The position numbers and the translations under genes are program-made. A DNA stretch of 52,185 nucleotides from an uncultured Candidatus Thioglobus sp. (lineage in GTDB: Bacteria; Pseudomonadota; Gammaproteobacteria; PS1; Pseudothioglobaceae): NCBI GenBank assembly GCA_000205985.2, contig GG729986.1, positions 1-52,185 of the forward strand. Direction: 5' to 3'. Each line of letters begins with the position of its first letter. Positions within the stretch are counted from its first letter, which is position 1. The notes beneath the pieces are model-generated. The model was not told the origin of the DNA, made no database searches, and saw only the letters and a list, made by a program, of their open reading frames with translations. Shown piece after piece: positions 26,756 to 37,528 of the stretch.

Positions 26756-26983
26756 TTAATCGCAGCTTGGCTCTTCTTCCAAATTGTGATTAGCGAAATA
26801 ATCCATTACACATTCTTCTTTCTCGTCATCTTCTTTACCGTCACAAGAATCTTGTGCAGCATCACGAATGACTTGTTTTTGTGCTTCTGTTGCATTAGCC
26901 TCCAAAGGCTTGACACCGTCCGTTGCATTTGCAAAAACATTAAAACTTAATAAAAATCCAAATAATATTGCTAGCTTCTTCAC
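26756..26983 (-). CDS. Small acidic exported protein with three cysteines
   Basis: 75 residues. Signal peptide (residues 1-20, cleavage after FANA), then a short acidic protein with Cys at 47, 58 and 74 (DSCDGKEDDEKEECV and a final PSCD). The start is GTG, fixed by a strong Shine-Dalgarno (AGGAGAGGAG). I do not recognise the family. It is the first gene of the minus-strand exported cluster and, being secreted and Cys-bearing, could be a thiol partner of the rhodaneses; that is inference only. Confidence 0.7.
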   Translation of the reverse strand: MKKLAILFGFLLSFNVFANATDGVKPLEANATEAQKQVIRDAAQDSCDGKEDDEKEECVMDYFANHNLEEEPSCD

Positions 26984-27109
26984 TACTCCTCTCCTTATTT
27001 ATCTTACTTGAAAACTCTATTTATACCATTTATATTGATAAATACAAGTTTTATTGCAACTATCTAAATATCATAATATTCTAATAATGCATAACCTATG
27101 TTATTTAGT

Positions 27110-27550
27110 TTAACCCATTTCATCCATGGCTTGGTTAGCCAATTCATCCGCTATATCATTTCCTTCGTTGCCACTATGGCCTTTAACCCAATGCCAATCC
27201 ACGTTATGTTGCTCGTTCAATGCATCAAGGCGTTTCCACAGTGCTACGTTCTTAACCGGTTTTCTATTTGCTGTTTTCCAGTCTTTGGCCTTCCAGCCAA
27301 CAATCCAGTCATTAATTCCGTGCATGACGTATTTAGAATCGGTAAATAAATCAATGGAAATCGTACTTGATTTAATCGCTTCTAATGCTTTAATCGCCGC
27401 CATGAGTTCCATTTGATTATTAGTGGTGCCTTTTTCCACACCTTTGAGTTTTTTATCATGATCGCCATAGCGCAACCAAACGCCCCAGCCACCTATGCCC
27501 GGATTTCCTCGACAACCACCATCGGTGTATATAATTATTTTATCCATCAA
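27110..27550 (-). CDS. rnhA: Ribonuclease HI
   Basis: 146 residues. Cleaves RNA in RNA-DNA hybrids. Catalytic acidic residues are visible in [12 protein letters not shown] (Asp 9), [14 protein letters not shown] (Glu) and [13 protein letters not shown] (Asp), with the last Asp in [11 protein letters not shown]. The [14 protein letters not shown] segment with the conserved His is also present. It overlaps the 3' end of the asparagine-synthase-like gene by 11 nt and is co-transcribed with it. The 3' end faces the exported cluster across a 126-bp gap. Confidence 0.96.
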   Translation of the reverse strand: MMDKIIIYTDGGCRGNPGIGGWGVWLRYGDHDKKLKGVEKGTTNNQMELMAAIKALEAIKSSTISIDLFTDSKYVMHGINDWIVGWKAKDWKTANRKPVKNVALWKRLDALNEQHNVDWHWVKGHSGNEGNDIADELANQAMDEMG

Positions 27551-29306
27551 TGTTTATTTGCAACCAATACTCAAGTAAAGCCAAATGCCAAAGTCTTGAT
27601 CCGTTTAATGCGGTCATGTACTGCTCCGGTTGATTAATAACTTTTTTCACAAAATCTTGATTATAAACACCTCGATTAATGCACTTGCTTGAATTTAAAA
27701 TATCAGCCATAAAATCTAGGAATTCACCGCGAATGTATTTTAGTGCCGGCATTGGGAAATAACCTTTTTTACGATCAATCACACTGTCGGGCAACAATCC
27801 TCTGGATATTTGTTTAAGTGGGTGCTTACCCTCTTCACTCATTTTTAAACTTGGTGGTATACTCAGTGCATGCTCTACCAGTCGATGGTCCATAAATGGC
27901 ACGCGTGCCTCCAGCCCCCAAGCCATGGTCATGTTGTCCACGCGCTTTACTGGGTCATCCACCACCAAACGAGTAATGTCGGTGCGAAATACTTTATCCA
28001 TAAATTCATCGGCGTGGGCTTTTGAAAACTCTTTGTTTAGCCAGGCATCAGTATGATTACCCGTGTGATATTTGGCATGCACCGTTTGTAAATACTCCTC
28101 ATAAGGTCTATCCACATAATGCTTAGAAAATCGCTCAACTTCCGTGCCTGATTCTGCTTGCATGCGTGGATACCAAAAATACCCCGCAAAAGCCTCGTCC
28201 GCGCCTTGACCTGATAACACCACTTTAATGTGCTTGGATACTTGCTCAGAAAGCAAATAAAAAGCCACAGCGTCTTGGCCTACCATCGGCTCATTCATGT
28301 TTGCCACTGCCTCACCAAGACGTGGCAACACTTGAGAATTACTGACCACGTATTTTTCATGGCGTGTATTAAACTGATTAACAATTTGATCTGAATATTC
28401 AAATTCTGAACCCTCTTCATCGCCAACGTCTTCAAAACCAATCGAAAAAGTACGGATGTCTTGATGCCCTGCCTCAGCCAGAAGTGCTACCAATAATGAA
28501 GAATCTAAACCACCGGATAGTAACACACCAATTGGTACGTCCGCTGCATCCATTCTTTTTAACACTGCATCGGTTAGCAATTCGTGCGTACGCTCAATGT
28601 ATTCATTATCGTTCAAACCAATTCGTTGAGCCTTGGGTTGCCAGTAAGTCGTTTCTTTAACCTTGCCATTCGGTTTAATGATAAGTGTAGTAGCCGGCTT
28701 GATTTTATTTACCCCACTTAAAATCGTATTCGGTGCTGGCACTACCGCGTGGAGCGAGAGCTGTTGTTGTAGAGCGACTGAGTTAATGTCAGTATCAGCA
28801 CCAATCGCCACCAAAGCTTGCGTATTCGAAGCAAAACTAAAAGCATCTTTGTTTAAATTAAAATAAAGTGGTTTAATCCCCATACGATCACGCGCAACAA
28901 ACAAATGATTTTGTTTTTTATCCCAAATACAAAAGGCAAACATACCATCAAAATGGGTAATGCAATCCTCACCCCACTGATGATAAGCTTTAAGAATGAC
29001 TTCGGTATCAGAATGCGAGAAAAACTCATAACCTTGTTTGATTAAATCTGCGCGTAAGGCTTTATAGTTGTAAATCGTGCCATTAAACACCAGCACTAAA
29101 TCCAACGTTTTATCCGCCATGGGTTGTGACGCATGATTAGACAAATCAATGATGCTTAAACGCTGATGCCCAAATCCGATCTTTCCATCCATCCATTCGC
29201 CAGACGCATCCGGACCACGGCGCGCAATCTTAGACATCATTACGCCTAAATCTTCAGGCTTAACGGTCTTATTATCAAATCTTAGCTGGCCACAAATACC
29301 GCACAT
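27540..29306 (-). CDS. Glutamine-dependent amidotransferase, asparagine synthase family (NAGGN type likely)
   Basis: 588 residues. N-terminal Ntn glutaminase domain with Cys2 ([10 protein letters not shown]) and [10 protein letters not shown]-terminal synthetase domain with the ATP-pyrophosphatase loop LSGGLDSS (263-270). The segments [52 protein letters not shown] and [17 protein letters not shown] resemble the N-acetylglutaminylglutamine amidotransferase subgroup, which makes the osmolyte NAGGN, more than plain AsnB. The usual partner (the ngg-type ligase) is not adjacent, so AsnB remains possible. Divergent from leuC; an extended -10 (TGATAAAAT) lies about 28 nt upstream. Confidence 0.88.
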   Translation of the reverse strand: MCGICGQLRFDNKTVKPEDLGVMMSKIARRGPDASGEWMDGKIGFGHQRLSIIDLSNHASQPMADKTLDLVLVFNGTIYNYKALRADLIKQGYEFFSHSDTEVILKAYHQWGEDCITHFDGMFAFCIWDKKQNHLFVARDRMGIKPLYFNLNKDAFSFASNTQALVAIGADTDINSVALQQQLSLHAVVPAPNTILSGVNKIKPATTLIIKPNGKVKETTYWQPKAQRIGLNDNEYIERTHELLTDAVLKRMDAADVPIGVLLSGGLDSSLLVALLAEAGHQDIRTFSIGFEDVGDEEGSEFEYSDQIVNQFNTRHEKYVVSNSQVLPRLGEAVANMNEPMVGQDAVAFYLLSEQVSKHIKVVLSGQGADEAFAGYFWYPRMQAESGTEVERFSKHYVDRPYEEYLQTVHAKYHTGNHTDAWLNKEFSKAHADEFMDKVFRTDITRLVVDDPVKRVDNMTMAWGLEARVPFMDHRLVEHALSIPPSLKMSEEGKHPLKQISRGLLPDSVIDRKKGYFPMPALKYIRGEFLDFMADILNSSKCINRGVYNQDFVKKVINQPEQYMTALNGSRLWHLALLEYWLQINIDG

Positions 29307-29360
29307 ATAAAAATCACAAAGGTAAAATACGGTTATTTTATCAAGTATTACGAATCAATA

Positions 29361-30761
29361 ATGGCACAAACACTTTATGACAAACTGATGAGTGCACACG
29401 TGGTGCATGAAGAAAGTGGCACTTCATTGATTTATATTGATAGACAACTGATTCATGAAGTTACCTCACCGCAAGCCTTTGAAGGCTTAGCAATAGCAGG
29501 CAGAAAACCTTGGCGCATCGATGCCTCTTTAGCCGTGCCTGATCACAACGTACCCACCACGGAGCGCTCCAGTGGCGTAAGTGGCATTGAAGACCCGATC
29601 TCTAAATTACAAATTGAAACACTGGATAAAAACTGCAAAACGTTTGGCATTAATGAAATCACCATGAATGATGTTCGCCAAGGCATTGTCCATGTGGTTG
29701 GCCCTGAGCAAGGTGCCACCCTACCGGGCATGAGCATCGTTTGTGGCGATTCACACACTTCAACCCACGGTGCACTAGGTGCACTGGCTTTTGGCATTGG
29801 AACTTCTGAGGTTGAACATGTATTAGCCACCGGTTGTTTGTGGCAATCAAAATCAAAAAATCTTAAAATTGAAGTTAATGGTGCTTTAAACGAATACGTT
29901 AGTGCTAAAGACGTAGCGCTTTATATTATCGGCAAAATCGGCACGGCAGGTGGCACGGGTTACGCCATTGAATTTGCTGGTGACACCATTGAAAGTCTGT
30001 CCATCGAAGGCAGAATGACCCTGTGCAACATGGCGATTGAAGCCGGTGCGCGCGTGGGCATGGTTGCCGTGGATGACAAAACCATTGAGTACGTTAAAGG
30101 TCGCCCACTCGCTCCTACGAATGATGCATGGGATAAGGCTGTTAAATATTGGAACACCTTACACTCTGATGAAGGTGCGCATTTTGATAAGGTCATTAAT
30201 TTTGACGCCAAAGACATTAAATCACAAGTAACCTGGGGAACGTCCCCTGAAATGGTTATTAGTATTGACGGCATGGTGCCAGACCCCACCAAAGAAACGG
30301 ATGCCGTTAAGGCTGAAAGCATTCGCAATGCACTGAATTATATTCACCTTAAGGCCAATACACCCATTAACACCGTGAGCATTGATAAAGTCTTTATCGG
30401 CTCATGCACCAACTCTCGTATTGAGGATTTACGCATAGCCGCTCAAGTAACAAAGGGTAAATACATTGCTGACAACATCAAACTTGCTTTGGTGGTGCCT
30501 GGCTCTGGCCTAATTAAGGCGCAAGCCGAAAAAGAAGGTTTGGATAAAGTATTCACCGATGCTGGTTTTGAATGGCGTGAGGCAGGTTGCTCCATGTGTT
30601 TGGCGATGAACGCTGACAAGTTAGAAGCCGGTGAACGATGTGCATCCACCTCAAACCGTAACTTTGAAGGTCGTCAAGGTCAAGGCTCATTCACTCATTT
30701 AGTTAGTCCTGCGATTGCGGCCTCGAGTGCCATTGCTGGTCATTTCTCGAAGGTTAAATAA
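29361..30761 (+). CDS. leuC: 3-isopropylmalate dehydratase large subunit
   Basis: 466 residues. With LeuD it isomerises 2-isopropylmalate to 3-isopropylmalate in leucine synthesis, using a [4Fe-4S] cluster. Cluster cysteines are in [13 protein letters not shown] (about 347) and [10 protein letters not shown] (about 407-410). [20 protein letters not shown] is the aconitase-family signature. The stop overlaps the leuD start by one base (TAATG). leuA and leuB are not in the window. It is divergent from the amidotransferase gene with a 54-bp shared gap. Confidence 0.97.
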   Translation: MAQTLYDKLMSAHVVHEESGTSLIYIDRQLIHEVTSPQAFEGLAIAGRKPWRIDASLAVPDHNVPTTERSSGVSGIEDPISKLQIETLDKNCKTFGINEITMNDVRQGIVHVVGPEQGATLPGMSIVCGDSHTSTHGALGALAFGIGTSEVEHVLATGCLWQSKSKNLKIEVNGALNEYVSAKDVALYIIGKIGTAGGTGYAIEFAGDTIESLSIEGRMTLCNMAIEAGARVGMVAVDDKTIEYVKGRPLAPTNDAWDKAVKYWNTLHSDEGAHFDKVINFDAKDIKSQVTWGTSPEMVISIDGMVPDPTKETDAVKAESIRNALNYIHLKANTPINTVSIDKVFIGSCTNSRIEDLRIAAQVTKGKYIADNIKLALVVPGSGLIKAQAEKEGLDKVFTDAGFEWREAGCSMCLAMNADKLEAGERCASTSNRNFEGRQGQGSFTHLVSPAIAASSAIAGHFSKVK

Positions 30762-31375
30762 TGCAAGCATTTACCACACTAACATCAATTTCCATGCCAC
30801 TTGATCGCGCTAATATTGACACCGATGCCATCATCCCTAAGCAATTTTTAAAATCTATTAAGCGCTCTGGTTTTGGGCCCAACCTGTTTGACGAATGGCG
30901 TTATCTTGATCATGGCGAAGTTGGGATGGATAATTCAAAACGCCCACTGAATAAAGATTTTGTTTTAAACAACCCAGAATATCAAGGTGCGCAGATTTTA
31001 CTGACACGGGAGAACTTCGGCTGCGGATCCAGCCGTGAGCATGCCCCTTGGGCACTCGAAGACTACGGTTTTAGGGTAATCATCGCCCCTAGTTTTGCTG
31101 ATATTTTTTACAACAATTGCTTTAAAAATGGCATCTTACCAATCGTACAATCCAACGAAGTAATGGATAAACTGTTTGCCTTTAACGGCAAAATTAGTAT
31201 TGATTTGGATGCACAAACCATTAATGCAAATAATAAAACTTACTCCTTTGAAGTTGACGCTGAGCGTAAACGTCGTCTGATGAATGGCCTAGATGACATC
31301 GGTTTGACCTTGCAATACAAAGATGACATCAAAGCCTTTGAAAAGGGATATTTCAAAACTTATTCCTGGCTATAA
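30761..31375 (+). CDS. leuD: 3-isopropylmalate dehydratase small subunit
   Basis: 204 residues, the swivelling domain partner of LeuC. Starts [28 protein letters not shown], in parts [19 protein letters not shown], with the substrate loop [15 protein letters not shown] and [17 protein letters not shown]. Length is normal. Coupled to leuC by overlapping stop and start codons. ruvA follows 10 nt later and is probably in the same transcript. Confidence 0.97.
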   Translation: MQAFTTLTSISMPLDRANIDTDAIIPKQFLKSIKRSGFGPNLFDEWRYLDHGEVGMDNSKRPLNKDFVLNNPEYQGAQILLTRENFGCGSSREHAPWALEDYGFRVIIAPSFADIFYNNCFKNGILPIVQSNEVMDKLFAFNGKISIDLDAQTINANNKTYSFEVDAERKRRLMNGLDDIGLTLQYKDDIKAFEKGYFKTYSWL

Positions 31376-31385
31376 TCTTTAAACT

Positions 31386-31973
31386 ATGATTGGGCAGTTA
31401 ACAGGAAAAATTTTAGAAAAAAATCCACCGGAAATCTTACTTGAAGTGGGTGGTATTGGTTATGAAATTCTATGCCCTATGTCGAGCTTTTACGAGATGG
31501 GTAGCAATGAAAATATCTCACTGCACACGCATTTTCACGTTAAAGAAGATGCACATACTTTATACGGTTTCATCTCTAAAGACGAAAAAATATTATTTCG
31601 TGAGTTGATTCGAGTCAACGGCATTGGCCCTAAAGTGGCACTTGCCATTCTCTCACATTTAAACGTGGCATCATTAATGAATGCAGTGGCGAATGAAGAC
31701 GATGCATTACTCGCCAAAACCCCAGGCATTGGCAAAAAGACTGCGCAAAAACTCATTGTTGAACTTAAAGACCGCTTGGAAAAATTAGAACTCAGCAGTA
31801 GCGCACATCAAATCATCACTGCTAGCAACTCCAATCCAAACACTATTAAAGCCTCACAAGCCCTTCAGGCACTCGGATTTAAAACCAAAGAAGCCGACAG
31901 AATGCTGAACGCCATCAACGATGATTCACTCTCAATTGAAGAGCTTATTCGTAAAGCGTTACAAAATAAATAA
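31386..31973 (+). CDS. ruvA: Holliday junction helicase subunit RuvA
   Basis: 195 residues. Binds Holliday junctions as a tetramer and loads RuvB. N-terminal OB fold (MIGQLTGKILEKNPPEILLEV, quoted part IGQLTGKILEK), two helix-hairpin-helix motifs (VNGIGPKVALAIL and TPGIGKKTAQKLIVELKDRL, shorter part PGIGKKTAQKL) and the C-terminal RuvB-contact domain (ASQALQALGFKTKEADRML). ruvB and ruvC are not nearby, so the usual ruvCAB order is broken. Follows leuD closely with no evident promoter. Confidence 0.96.
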   Translation: MIGQLTGKILEKNPPEILLEVGGIGYEILCPMSSFYEMGSNENISLHTHFHVKEDAHTLYGFISKDEKILFRELIRVNGIGPKVALAILSHLNVASLMNAVANEDDALLAKTPGIGKKTAQKLIVELKDRLEKLELSSSAHQIITASNSNPNTIKASQALQALGFKTKEADRMLNAINDDSLSIEELIRKALQNK

Positions 31974-32045
31974 AAATTTCGTAAATTTTTAAAATGAGAG
32001 AAAAATTCTCTTAAAATCCATCAAACTCAAGTCTAGAACTCAATA

Positions 32046-32150
32046 AAACCTTATTTTCAAGCCAAAAATAGCTGATTTTATTAAAAAAATACTACTGATA
32101 CAAGCCTTGTCCGCATCGGTTAAAAAAATTTGGCAAATTATTGAAATCAC
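32046..32150. repeat. Dispersed intergenic repeat, copy 2
   Basis: Shares with the 44.5 kb copy the ordered segments AAGCCAAAAATAGC, ACAAGCCTTGTCCGCATC and AAAAAATTTGGCAAATTATT, and with the 12.6 kb copy the CTTTGTCCGCATC and AAATTT parts. A related AAAATTTCGTAAATTTTTAA lies at 31975. It occupies most of the 209-bp gap between ruvA and the DUF255 gene. Confidence 0.5.
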
Positions 32151-32167
32151 CCCACAAAGTATAAGAT

Positions 32168-32176
32168 TGCTATAAT
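32168..32176 (+). promoter_or_regulatory. Extended -10 promoter of the DUF255 gene
   Basis: TGCTATAAT, a perfect extended -10, ends 6 nt before the ATG at 32183. No Shine-Dalgarno is present. A leaderless transcript is predicted. Confidence 0.6.
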
Positions 32177-32182
32177 CAAAGC

Positions 32183-34444
32183 ATGTTTAGACTGTTATTA
32201 TTTTTTATACCCACTTTAATATGGGCACACCCCATGGTTGATTTAGAACAAGCATATCTTGATAAAGGTTCGGACTACTCTCCTAGAACACAGCACCTTG
32301 ACAAACAAGGTCGTGCTAAGTTTGTTAATCATTTAATTTTAGAATCATCACCCTACTTACTGCAACACGCCCATAATCCAGTCAATTGGTATGCTTTTTC
32401 AGATGAGGCTTTTGATAAAGCTAAGGCAGAAAATAAGCCGGTTTTCATTTCCATTGGTTATGCCACTTGTCATTGGTGCCATGTGATGGAAGAGGAGAGC
32501 TTTGACGATGTTAAGGTGGCGGAGTTTCTCAATAAGCATTTTATTTCCATTAAAGTGGATCGTGAAATTCGCCCCGATGTCGATGCCACCTACATGAACG
32601 TTTCTCAGTTAATTAATGGCTCAGGTGGTTGGCCGCTCAATGCTGTTATATTATCGGATGGCAAGGCGTTTTTTGCCGGTACTTATTTTCCAAAAAAACA
32701 ATTACTAGACATTCTCTTACAAATACAAACACTTTGGAAAAATGAACAAAACAAAGTGATTAACCAAGCTCATGATATCGATAAAATCTTAAATAAATCC
32801 ACGGTTACGACTAAAGTGGGTATTAACAAAAACATTGTCTCTAAAGCTATTCAAGCGATATTAGATAATTTTGATGAACTTGAAGGTGGCTTTGGTGAGG
32901 CGCCAAAGTTCCCACACGAGACCATGTTATTGTTACTCATTGATGAGCAAAAACGCAATCCAACGGATGATCTTCTAAACGCCATTACTACAACGTTAGA
33001 CACCATGGCCAGCGGTGGATTCTATGACACTGTCGGTGGTGGTTTTCATCGCTACTCCACGGATAATTCTTGGCTGATACCGCATTTTGAAAAAATGCTT
33101 TACAATCAGGCACAACTCTCACTGATCTACACGCGCGCTTACCAACTTACACAGAAACCATTGTACAAACGCATTGCTAAACAAACACTGGATTACACTT
33201 TACGTGAGATGCAAGATACTAATGGTGGGTTCTTCTCGGCCACGGATGCGGACTCCGAAGATGAGGAAGGTACTTTCTTTGTTTGGTCGATCACAGAATT
33301 AAAAAATGTTTTAAACAAAGAAGAGTTTAAACGCTTTGACCAATACTTCGATTTATCAACTTACACTGACTTTGAAGGAAATCATGTTATTCGTTTTAAA
33401 GACGTTAATGATATTAATGAAAATGACTATAAGAAAATTGACGCCTTACTGACTAAATTGTACAAGCTTAGAATTAAAAGAGAGCCACCACTTACGGATA
33501 ACAAAGTTTTGCTTTCTTGGAATGCTCTAATGATTCCCAGTTTACTAGAGGCTGGCGATGTTTTTAACGAGACAAAATACACCGATGCTGGGGTGGCGCT
33601 TGCACGCTACTTAGACAATTTTAATAAAAATGGCCAACTCTATCGTGTATCCATTAATAACGAGTTACAAACCATCGCCTTATCTGAAGATTATGCGTAT
33701 TTAGCCAATGCCTATCTATCTGTGTTTGACTATACTCATGAGTCAATTTGGCTGGATAAAACCGTGCAATTGATCGATGACATGATGCAAAAATTCTGGG
33801 ATAAAAAGAAATTTGGTTTTAACATGACTCAAGATAAAAAATACTTAAACACCAATTACAAGGAATCTTACGATGGCGCCATTCCTTCAGCTAACGGCGT
33901 GGCCTACAAGGTTTTGGTTAAGCTTAATTATCGAGTCAATGGGCAAAAATTCTTTAAACAGGCGCAACAATTATTAAGTGCTTTTTCAGCTGAAATTACT
34001 CAAAATCCATACAACTACAGTTCCTTTGTTTTAGGGTTTAACAATGCTACTTTCGAAGAGTTGTCTAACGTCCAATACGCTTATGATGGCCGTATTCGCA
34101 TCCATACGCAAAGATTGAATAATCGAGTTGTGATTAACTTAACTCTAAATCCGCTGTGGCATGTGAATTCTAACCAGCCTTTACAGGATTCACTGATTGC
34201 CACACAAGTGAATAATTTAGATACGAAGCATTGGACAATCACACAGGCTATTTATCCAAAAGGCGAATTGGCGAAACTGGGTTTTTCAAAAGATGAAATA
34301 TCAATCTATAAAGACAAGGTAAGCATCGAGCTCAAACTCGAACAACACTCAGAAGATTATCACTCTCCAAGTCTAGAGCTCACACTGCAAGCTTGTAGCG
34401 ACAAAGTGTGTTTACCACCAACAACACTGACTTTAAAACCTTAA
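32183..34444 (+). CDS. Exported DUF255 thioredoxin-like protein with C-terminal DsbD-alpha-like domain
   Basis: 753 residues. Signal peptide ([15 protein letters not shown]), then a DUF255 (YyaL/SPATA20-type) domain: [19 protein letters not shown] and the redox-type motif [15 protein letters not shown] with CHWC at 96-99, followed by an alpha/alpha barrel (about 230-620, [41 protein letters not shown]). The last 115 residues resemble the N-terminal domain of DsbD, ending in a CSDKVCLPP motif (738-746). Most DUF255 proteins are cytosolic and lack this tail. A periplasmic thiol-redox role is inferred. It converges on the RND gene with a 4-nt overlap of stops. Confidence 0.85.
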   Translation: MFRLLLFFIPTLIWAHPMVDLEQAYLDKGSDYSPRTQHLDKQGRAKFVNHLILESSPYLLQHAHNPVNWYAFSDEAFDKAKAENKPVFISIGYATCHWCHVMEEESFDDVKVAEFLNKHFISIKVDREIRPDVDATYMNVSQLINGSGGWPLNAVILSDGKAFFAGTYFPKKQLLDILLQIQTLWKNEQNKVINQAHDIDKILNKSTVTTKVGINKNIVSKAIQAILDNFDELEGGFGEAPKFPHETMLLLLIDEQKRNPTDDLLNAITTTLDTMASGGFYDTVGGGFHRYSTDNSWLIPHFEKMLYNQAQLSLIYTRAYQLTQKPLYKRIAKQTLDYTLREMQDTNGGFFSATDADSEDEEGTFFVWSITELKNVLNKEEFKRFDQYFDLSTYTDFEGNHVIRFKDVNDINENDYKKIDALLTKLYKLRIKREPPLTDNKVLLSWNALMIPSLLEAGDVFNETKYTDAGVALARYLDNFNKNGQLYRVSINNELQTIALSEDYAYLANAYLSVFDYTHESIWLDKTVQLIDDMMQKFWDKKKFGFNMTQDKKYLNTNYKESYDGAIPSANGVAYKVLVKLNYRVNGQKFFKQAQQLLSAFSAEITQNPYNYSSFVLGFNNATFEELSNVQYAYDGRIRIHTQRLNNRVVINLTLNPLWHVNSNQPLQDSLIATQVNNLDTKHWTITQAIYPKGELAKLGFSKDEISIYKDKVSIELKLEQHSEDYHSPSLELTLQACSDKVCLPPTTLTLKP

Positions 34445-37400
34445 GAGCTTTTATGAAAACGACTCACCCAGTGGACAAAATCATGATTGATAAGGTACAA
34501 ACACGGCAACAGAATCAAGGTCATTACCGTACCAAATAACAACCCATAGCCGAGTGATAATGCCATTGGTTGCAAAATATAATCCGTACCACCAATGCCA
34601 TAAGCCAAAGGAATTACGCCGGCCAATGTGGTTAATGTCGTGAGCACCACAGCCCGTAGACGATCTTTAGCACCACGAACAATGAACTCATGTGCCGACG
34701 TTGTTTTGTCAATCACTTTGTCTTTAAGGTAATTAAGGTGAGACACCAACACCAGTGAATCATTCACAATCACTCCCACTAAAGCTAATGTGCCGAGAAC
34801 GGCGAAAAAACTTAAAGTTTCACCGTGCAAGAAAAATGCCCAGATTACACCGATGACCGAAAAAGGAATAGCGCTAAGCACTAACAGTGGTTGCGTGTAA
34901 GAATTAAACAACAGCACTAATAATAAGAAAATACCAAAAATAGCCATAATAAAGGCGCTTTTAAAGCTGTCCATGGACTGCTTGGTTTCTTTGGCACCAC
35001 CCTCGCCTATTACGCGAACATTAGGGAAATTATTAGTCAAATCTAAACGCTCTAAAGCTTGGGTCATTACCTTACCTATGGTGGTGGTATCATCATCCAC
35101 ACTACCACTGAGCAAAGTGGATCGCTGACCATTGAAGTGATTAAAGTCGGGCTCTCCCTCAATTTCATGAATACTGGAAAATTGTGAAATCGGTATCAAA
35201 TGGCCTTTACGATTGTTGACCTTTAAAGTACTTATAAAGTCTTGCGAATGTTTTCCATCACCAAAATAAATCCTGAAATTAACATCGTTTTGTCCGTCAC
35301 GAATATCAGTGACGTCAATGCCCGTAAAGGCCGTTTTTAAATACTGGCTCACCACGGGAAAATCAATCTCCAATCGGGCCATTTTTTCAAAATCAAGCAC
35401 CACTTCAACTCGTGATTTTCCTGGTTCATCATCACGATTAATGTTATCCAGTCCTTTAATTGATAATAAAATCTTCTCAAGCTTATCTGCAGCTGCTTTA
35501 CGCTGAACGTTATCATTCCCAACTAGGCTAATCTCAACGTCCTCGCCCTGCGGTGGACCAGGCCTTCTGATGGAGAATTTCAACTTTTCAGCCAAGGAGA
35601 TCTCGCCCACCCTTGCTTTGAGTTGTTTTAACAATGATTTTGAAGTTTGAACTCTATCGCCTGATGGAGAGAGTTCAATGCTAAATTTGGCCACATGAGT
35701 AAAGTACTTGCCAACATCGGTGGTTACAGATTCTAGGTCCTCACCCACCACTTCGGTAACTAACGCCTCTACTTGCTTACTCACAGATTCGGTATGATCA
35801 AGCGAACTGCCCGCTGGCATTTGTAATCTAGCATTAATGGTATCAACACCCACCGCAGGAAAAAGCACAAACTTCATGTTGGTTTTGGCAAAATACAAAG
35901 AACCTGCTAACATCACTATAAAAACACTAATCACTAAATAACGCCACTTTAGTACAGCGGCTAAAAAACCCCCAAACCATACCTCTACGGCATCAAACCA
36001 GTTGGATTTTTTAATTTTTTCATGAGAACTGGCCAAATGTGCCGGCAATGCGATTGATACTTCTAAAAATGAAAGAATTAATGCAAAAATCACCACAATT
36101 GGGATTACATAAATAAACTTACCCATGGTGCCTTCCATTAAAAACATGGAGGAAAAAGCCAGTATGGTCGTTAGAATCGTAGTCACCACTGGCATAATAA
36201 CGCGTTTAAAACCACGGACAGTCGATTCAAATCGATCCTCCCCTTGTTGTTTGTAATGATGGATACTTTCTGCCACAATAATGGAATCATCCACCACAAT
36301 GCCAAGTACCAAAATCATTGCTGCCAATGACACTAAATTAATGGTTTCACCACTTGCCCCAAGCAGTGCAACGGTGCCTAACAAACTCACTGGTAAACTG
36401 ACCGCTACCCAAAAAGCCGTTTTAAAAGATAGAAAAGCACCCAACACAATGAGCACTAAAACCAATCCCATCATGCCGTTATTGGTTACAATCTTCAGAC
36501 GATTGCGCACGTACTTTGACATGTCTGATGAGTAGAAAATTCGCAATTGATGGTCGTACTTAGCATTCAGTTCAATGATTTTTTCTTTGACCAAATCAAC
36601 CGTTGTTATTACATCAGCCTGTTCTTGCTTGCGCACACGCAGAATAAAACCTTTTTTACCATTAATGCGGATAATGGATTTCTCCTCCACGTTGCCATTT
36701 TCAATACTAGCAATGTCCTTTAAACGTACCACCGGCCCTTCAAAAGTGGATTTAATAATAACATCCCCCACTGATTCAGCCTGATTAAATTTGGCCAATA
36801 CGACAATGATTTTCTCATCAGTATCACTATGATTTTGTCCAACGGTATAGCGCTTATTACGCTTAGCAATGGCATCAATAATCTGCGGTAGAGAGAGTTT
36901 ATGCTGATACAACTTGTCAGGCTTGATCCTAATTTGTATTTCTCGATCCAAGTAGCCATCTTTAACCACTTCAGACACACCCTCAAGCAGCTCAAGAGAA
37001 TCAGCAATGTTGTCGGTAATTTTTCTTAACTCGGCATAAGATAAATCTTGGGCACCAATACTGATCTTAATAATACTTTTTCTGGAAGTTTTTTGATCAC
37101 GAACGCTAGGTAGATCAACCACTTCTTCAGGTAAAGATTTAATTCGATTTACCGCATTTCTAATGTCTTGCTTTAGAGTGTCTACATCACTCACGTCTTG
37201 AGAAAGGGTAACGGCAATACTGGAACGCCCTTCTCGAGAAACTGAAGTGAAATTATCAATACCTGAAATATTATTAAGCTCATCTTCAATAAGGTTGGTA
37301 ATATTTTGTTCAACGTCCTCAGGTGAGGCGCCAGGATAAGATGTTGAGATGGTCATCATCTCAAAATCAACCAATGGAAATTGATCTCTTTGAATGTTGT

Positions 37401-37491
37401 TAAGGGTAAGCAGTCCGAGTGCAATCACACTCACGGTAAAAACCAGTGCTAATTTTTTTTGTCGAACAAAAAAATTAAGAATACTATCCAT
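34441..37491 (-). CDS. RND-family efflux transporter permease
   Basis: 1016 residues, AcrB/MdtB-like architecture: an N-terminal helix ([17 protein letters not shown]), a large periplasmic loop, six membrane helices in the middle, a second periplasmic loop and six C-terminal helices. The proton-relay pair is seen in [15 protein letters not shown] membrane-fusion partner gene is not adjacent (typA is upstream, the DUF255 gene downstream), so partners are elsewhere or the protein acts alone. Substrate cannot be predicted. An extended -10 lies 8 nt before the ATG, without a Shine-Dalgarno. Confidence 0.92.
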   Translation of the reverse strand: MDSILNFFVRQKKLALVFTVSVIALGLLTLNNIQRDQFPLVDFEMMTISTSYPGASPEDVEQNITNLIEDELNNISGIDNFTSVSREGRSSIAVTLSQDVSDVDTLKQDIRNAVNRIKSLPEEVVDLPSVRDQKTSRKSIIKISIGAQDLSYAELRKITDNIADSLELLEGVSEVVKDGYLDREIQIRIKPDKLYQHKLSLPQIIDAIAKRNKRYTVGQNHSDTDEKIIVVLAKFNQAESVGDVIIKSTFEGPVVRLKDIASIENGNVEEKSIIRINGKKGFILRVRKQEQADVITTVDLVKEKIIELNAKYDHQLRIFYSSDMSKYVRNRLKIVTNNGMMGLVLVLIVLGAFLSFKTAFWVAVSLPVSLLGTVALLGASGETINLVSLAAMILVLGIVVDDSIIVAESIHHYKQQGEDRFESTVRGFKRVIMPVVTTILTTILAFSSMFLMEGTMGKFIYVIPIVVIFALILSFLEVSIALPAHLASSHEKIKKSNWFDAVEVWFGGFLAAVLKWRYLVISVFIVMLAGSLYFAKTNMKFVLFPAVGVDTINARLQMPAGSSLDHTESVSKQVEALVTEVVGEDLESVTTDVGKYFTHVAKFSIELSPSGDRVQTSKSLLKQLKARVGEISLAEKLKFSIRRPGPPQGEDVEISLVGNDNVQRKAAADKLEKILLSIKGLDNINRDDEPGKSRVEVVLDFEKMARLEIDFPVVSQYLKTAFTGIDVTDIRDGQNDVNFRIYFGDGKHSQDFISTLKVNNRKGHLIPISQFSSIHEIEGEPDFNHFNGQRSTLLSGSVDDDTTTIGKVMTQALERLDLTNNFPNVRVIGEGGAKETKQSMDSFKSAFIMAIFGIFLLLVLLFNSYTQPLLVLSAIPFSVIGVIWAFFLHGETLSFFAVLGTLALVGVIVNDSLVLVSHLNYLKDKVIDKTTSAHEFIVRGAKDRLRAVVLTTLTTLAGVIPLAYGIGGTDYILQPMALSLGYGLLFGTVMTLILLPCLYLINHDFVHWVSRFHKSS

Positions 37492-37499
37492 AACGGATT

Positions 37500-37508
37500 A
37501 GTATACCA
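37500..37508 (-). promoter_or_regulatory. Extended -10 promoter of the RND gene
   Basis: TGGTATACT on the minus strand ends 8 nt before the ATG at 37491, with no Shine-Dalgarno. The transcript is predicted to start 1-2 nt from the start codon. Confidence 0.5.
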
Positions 37509-37528
37509 ACAGTAGCACGTTTTGTTTT

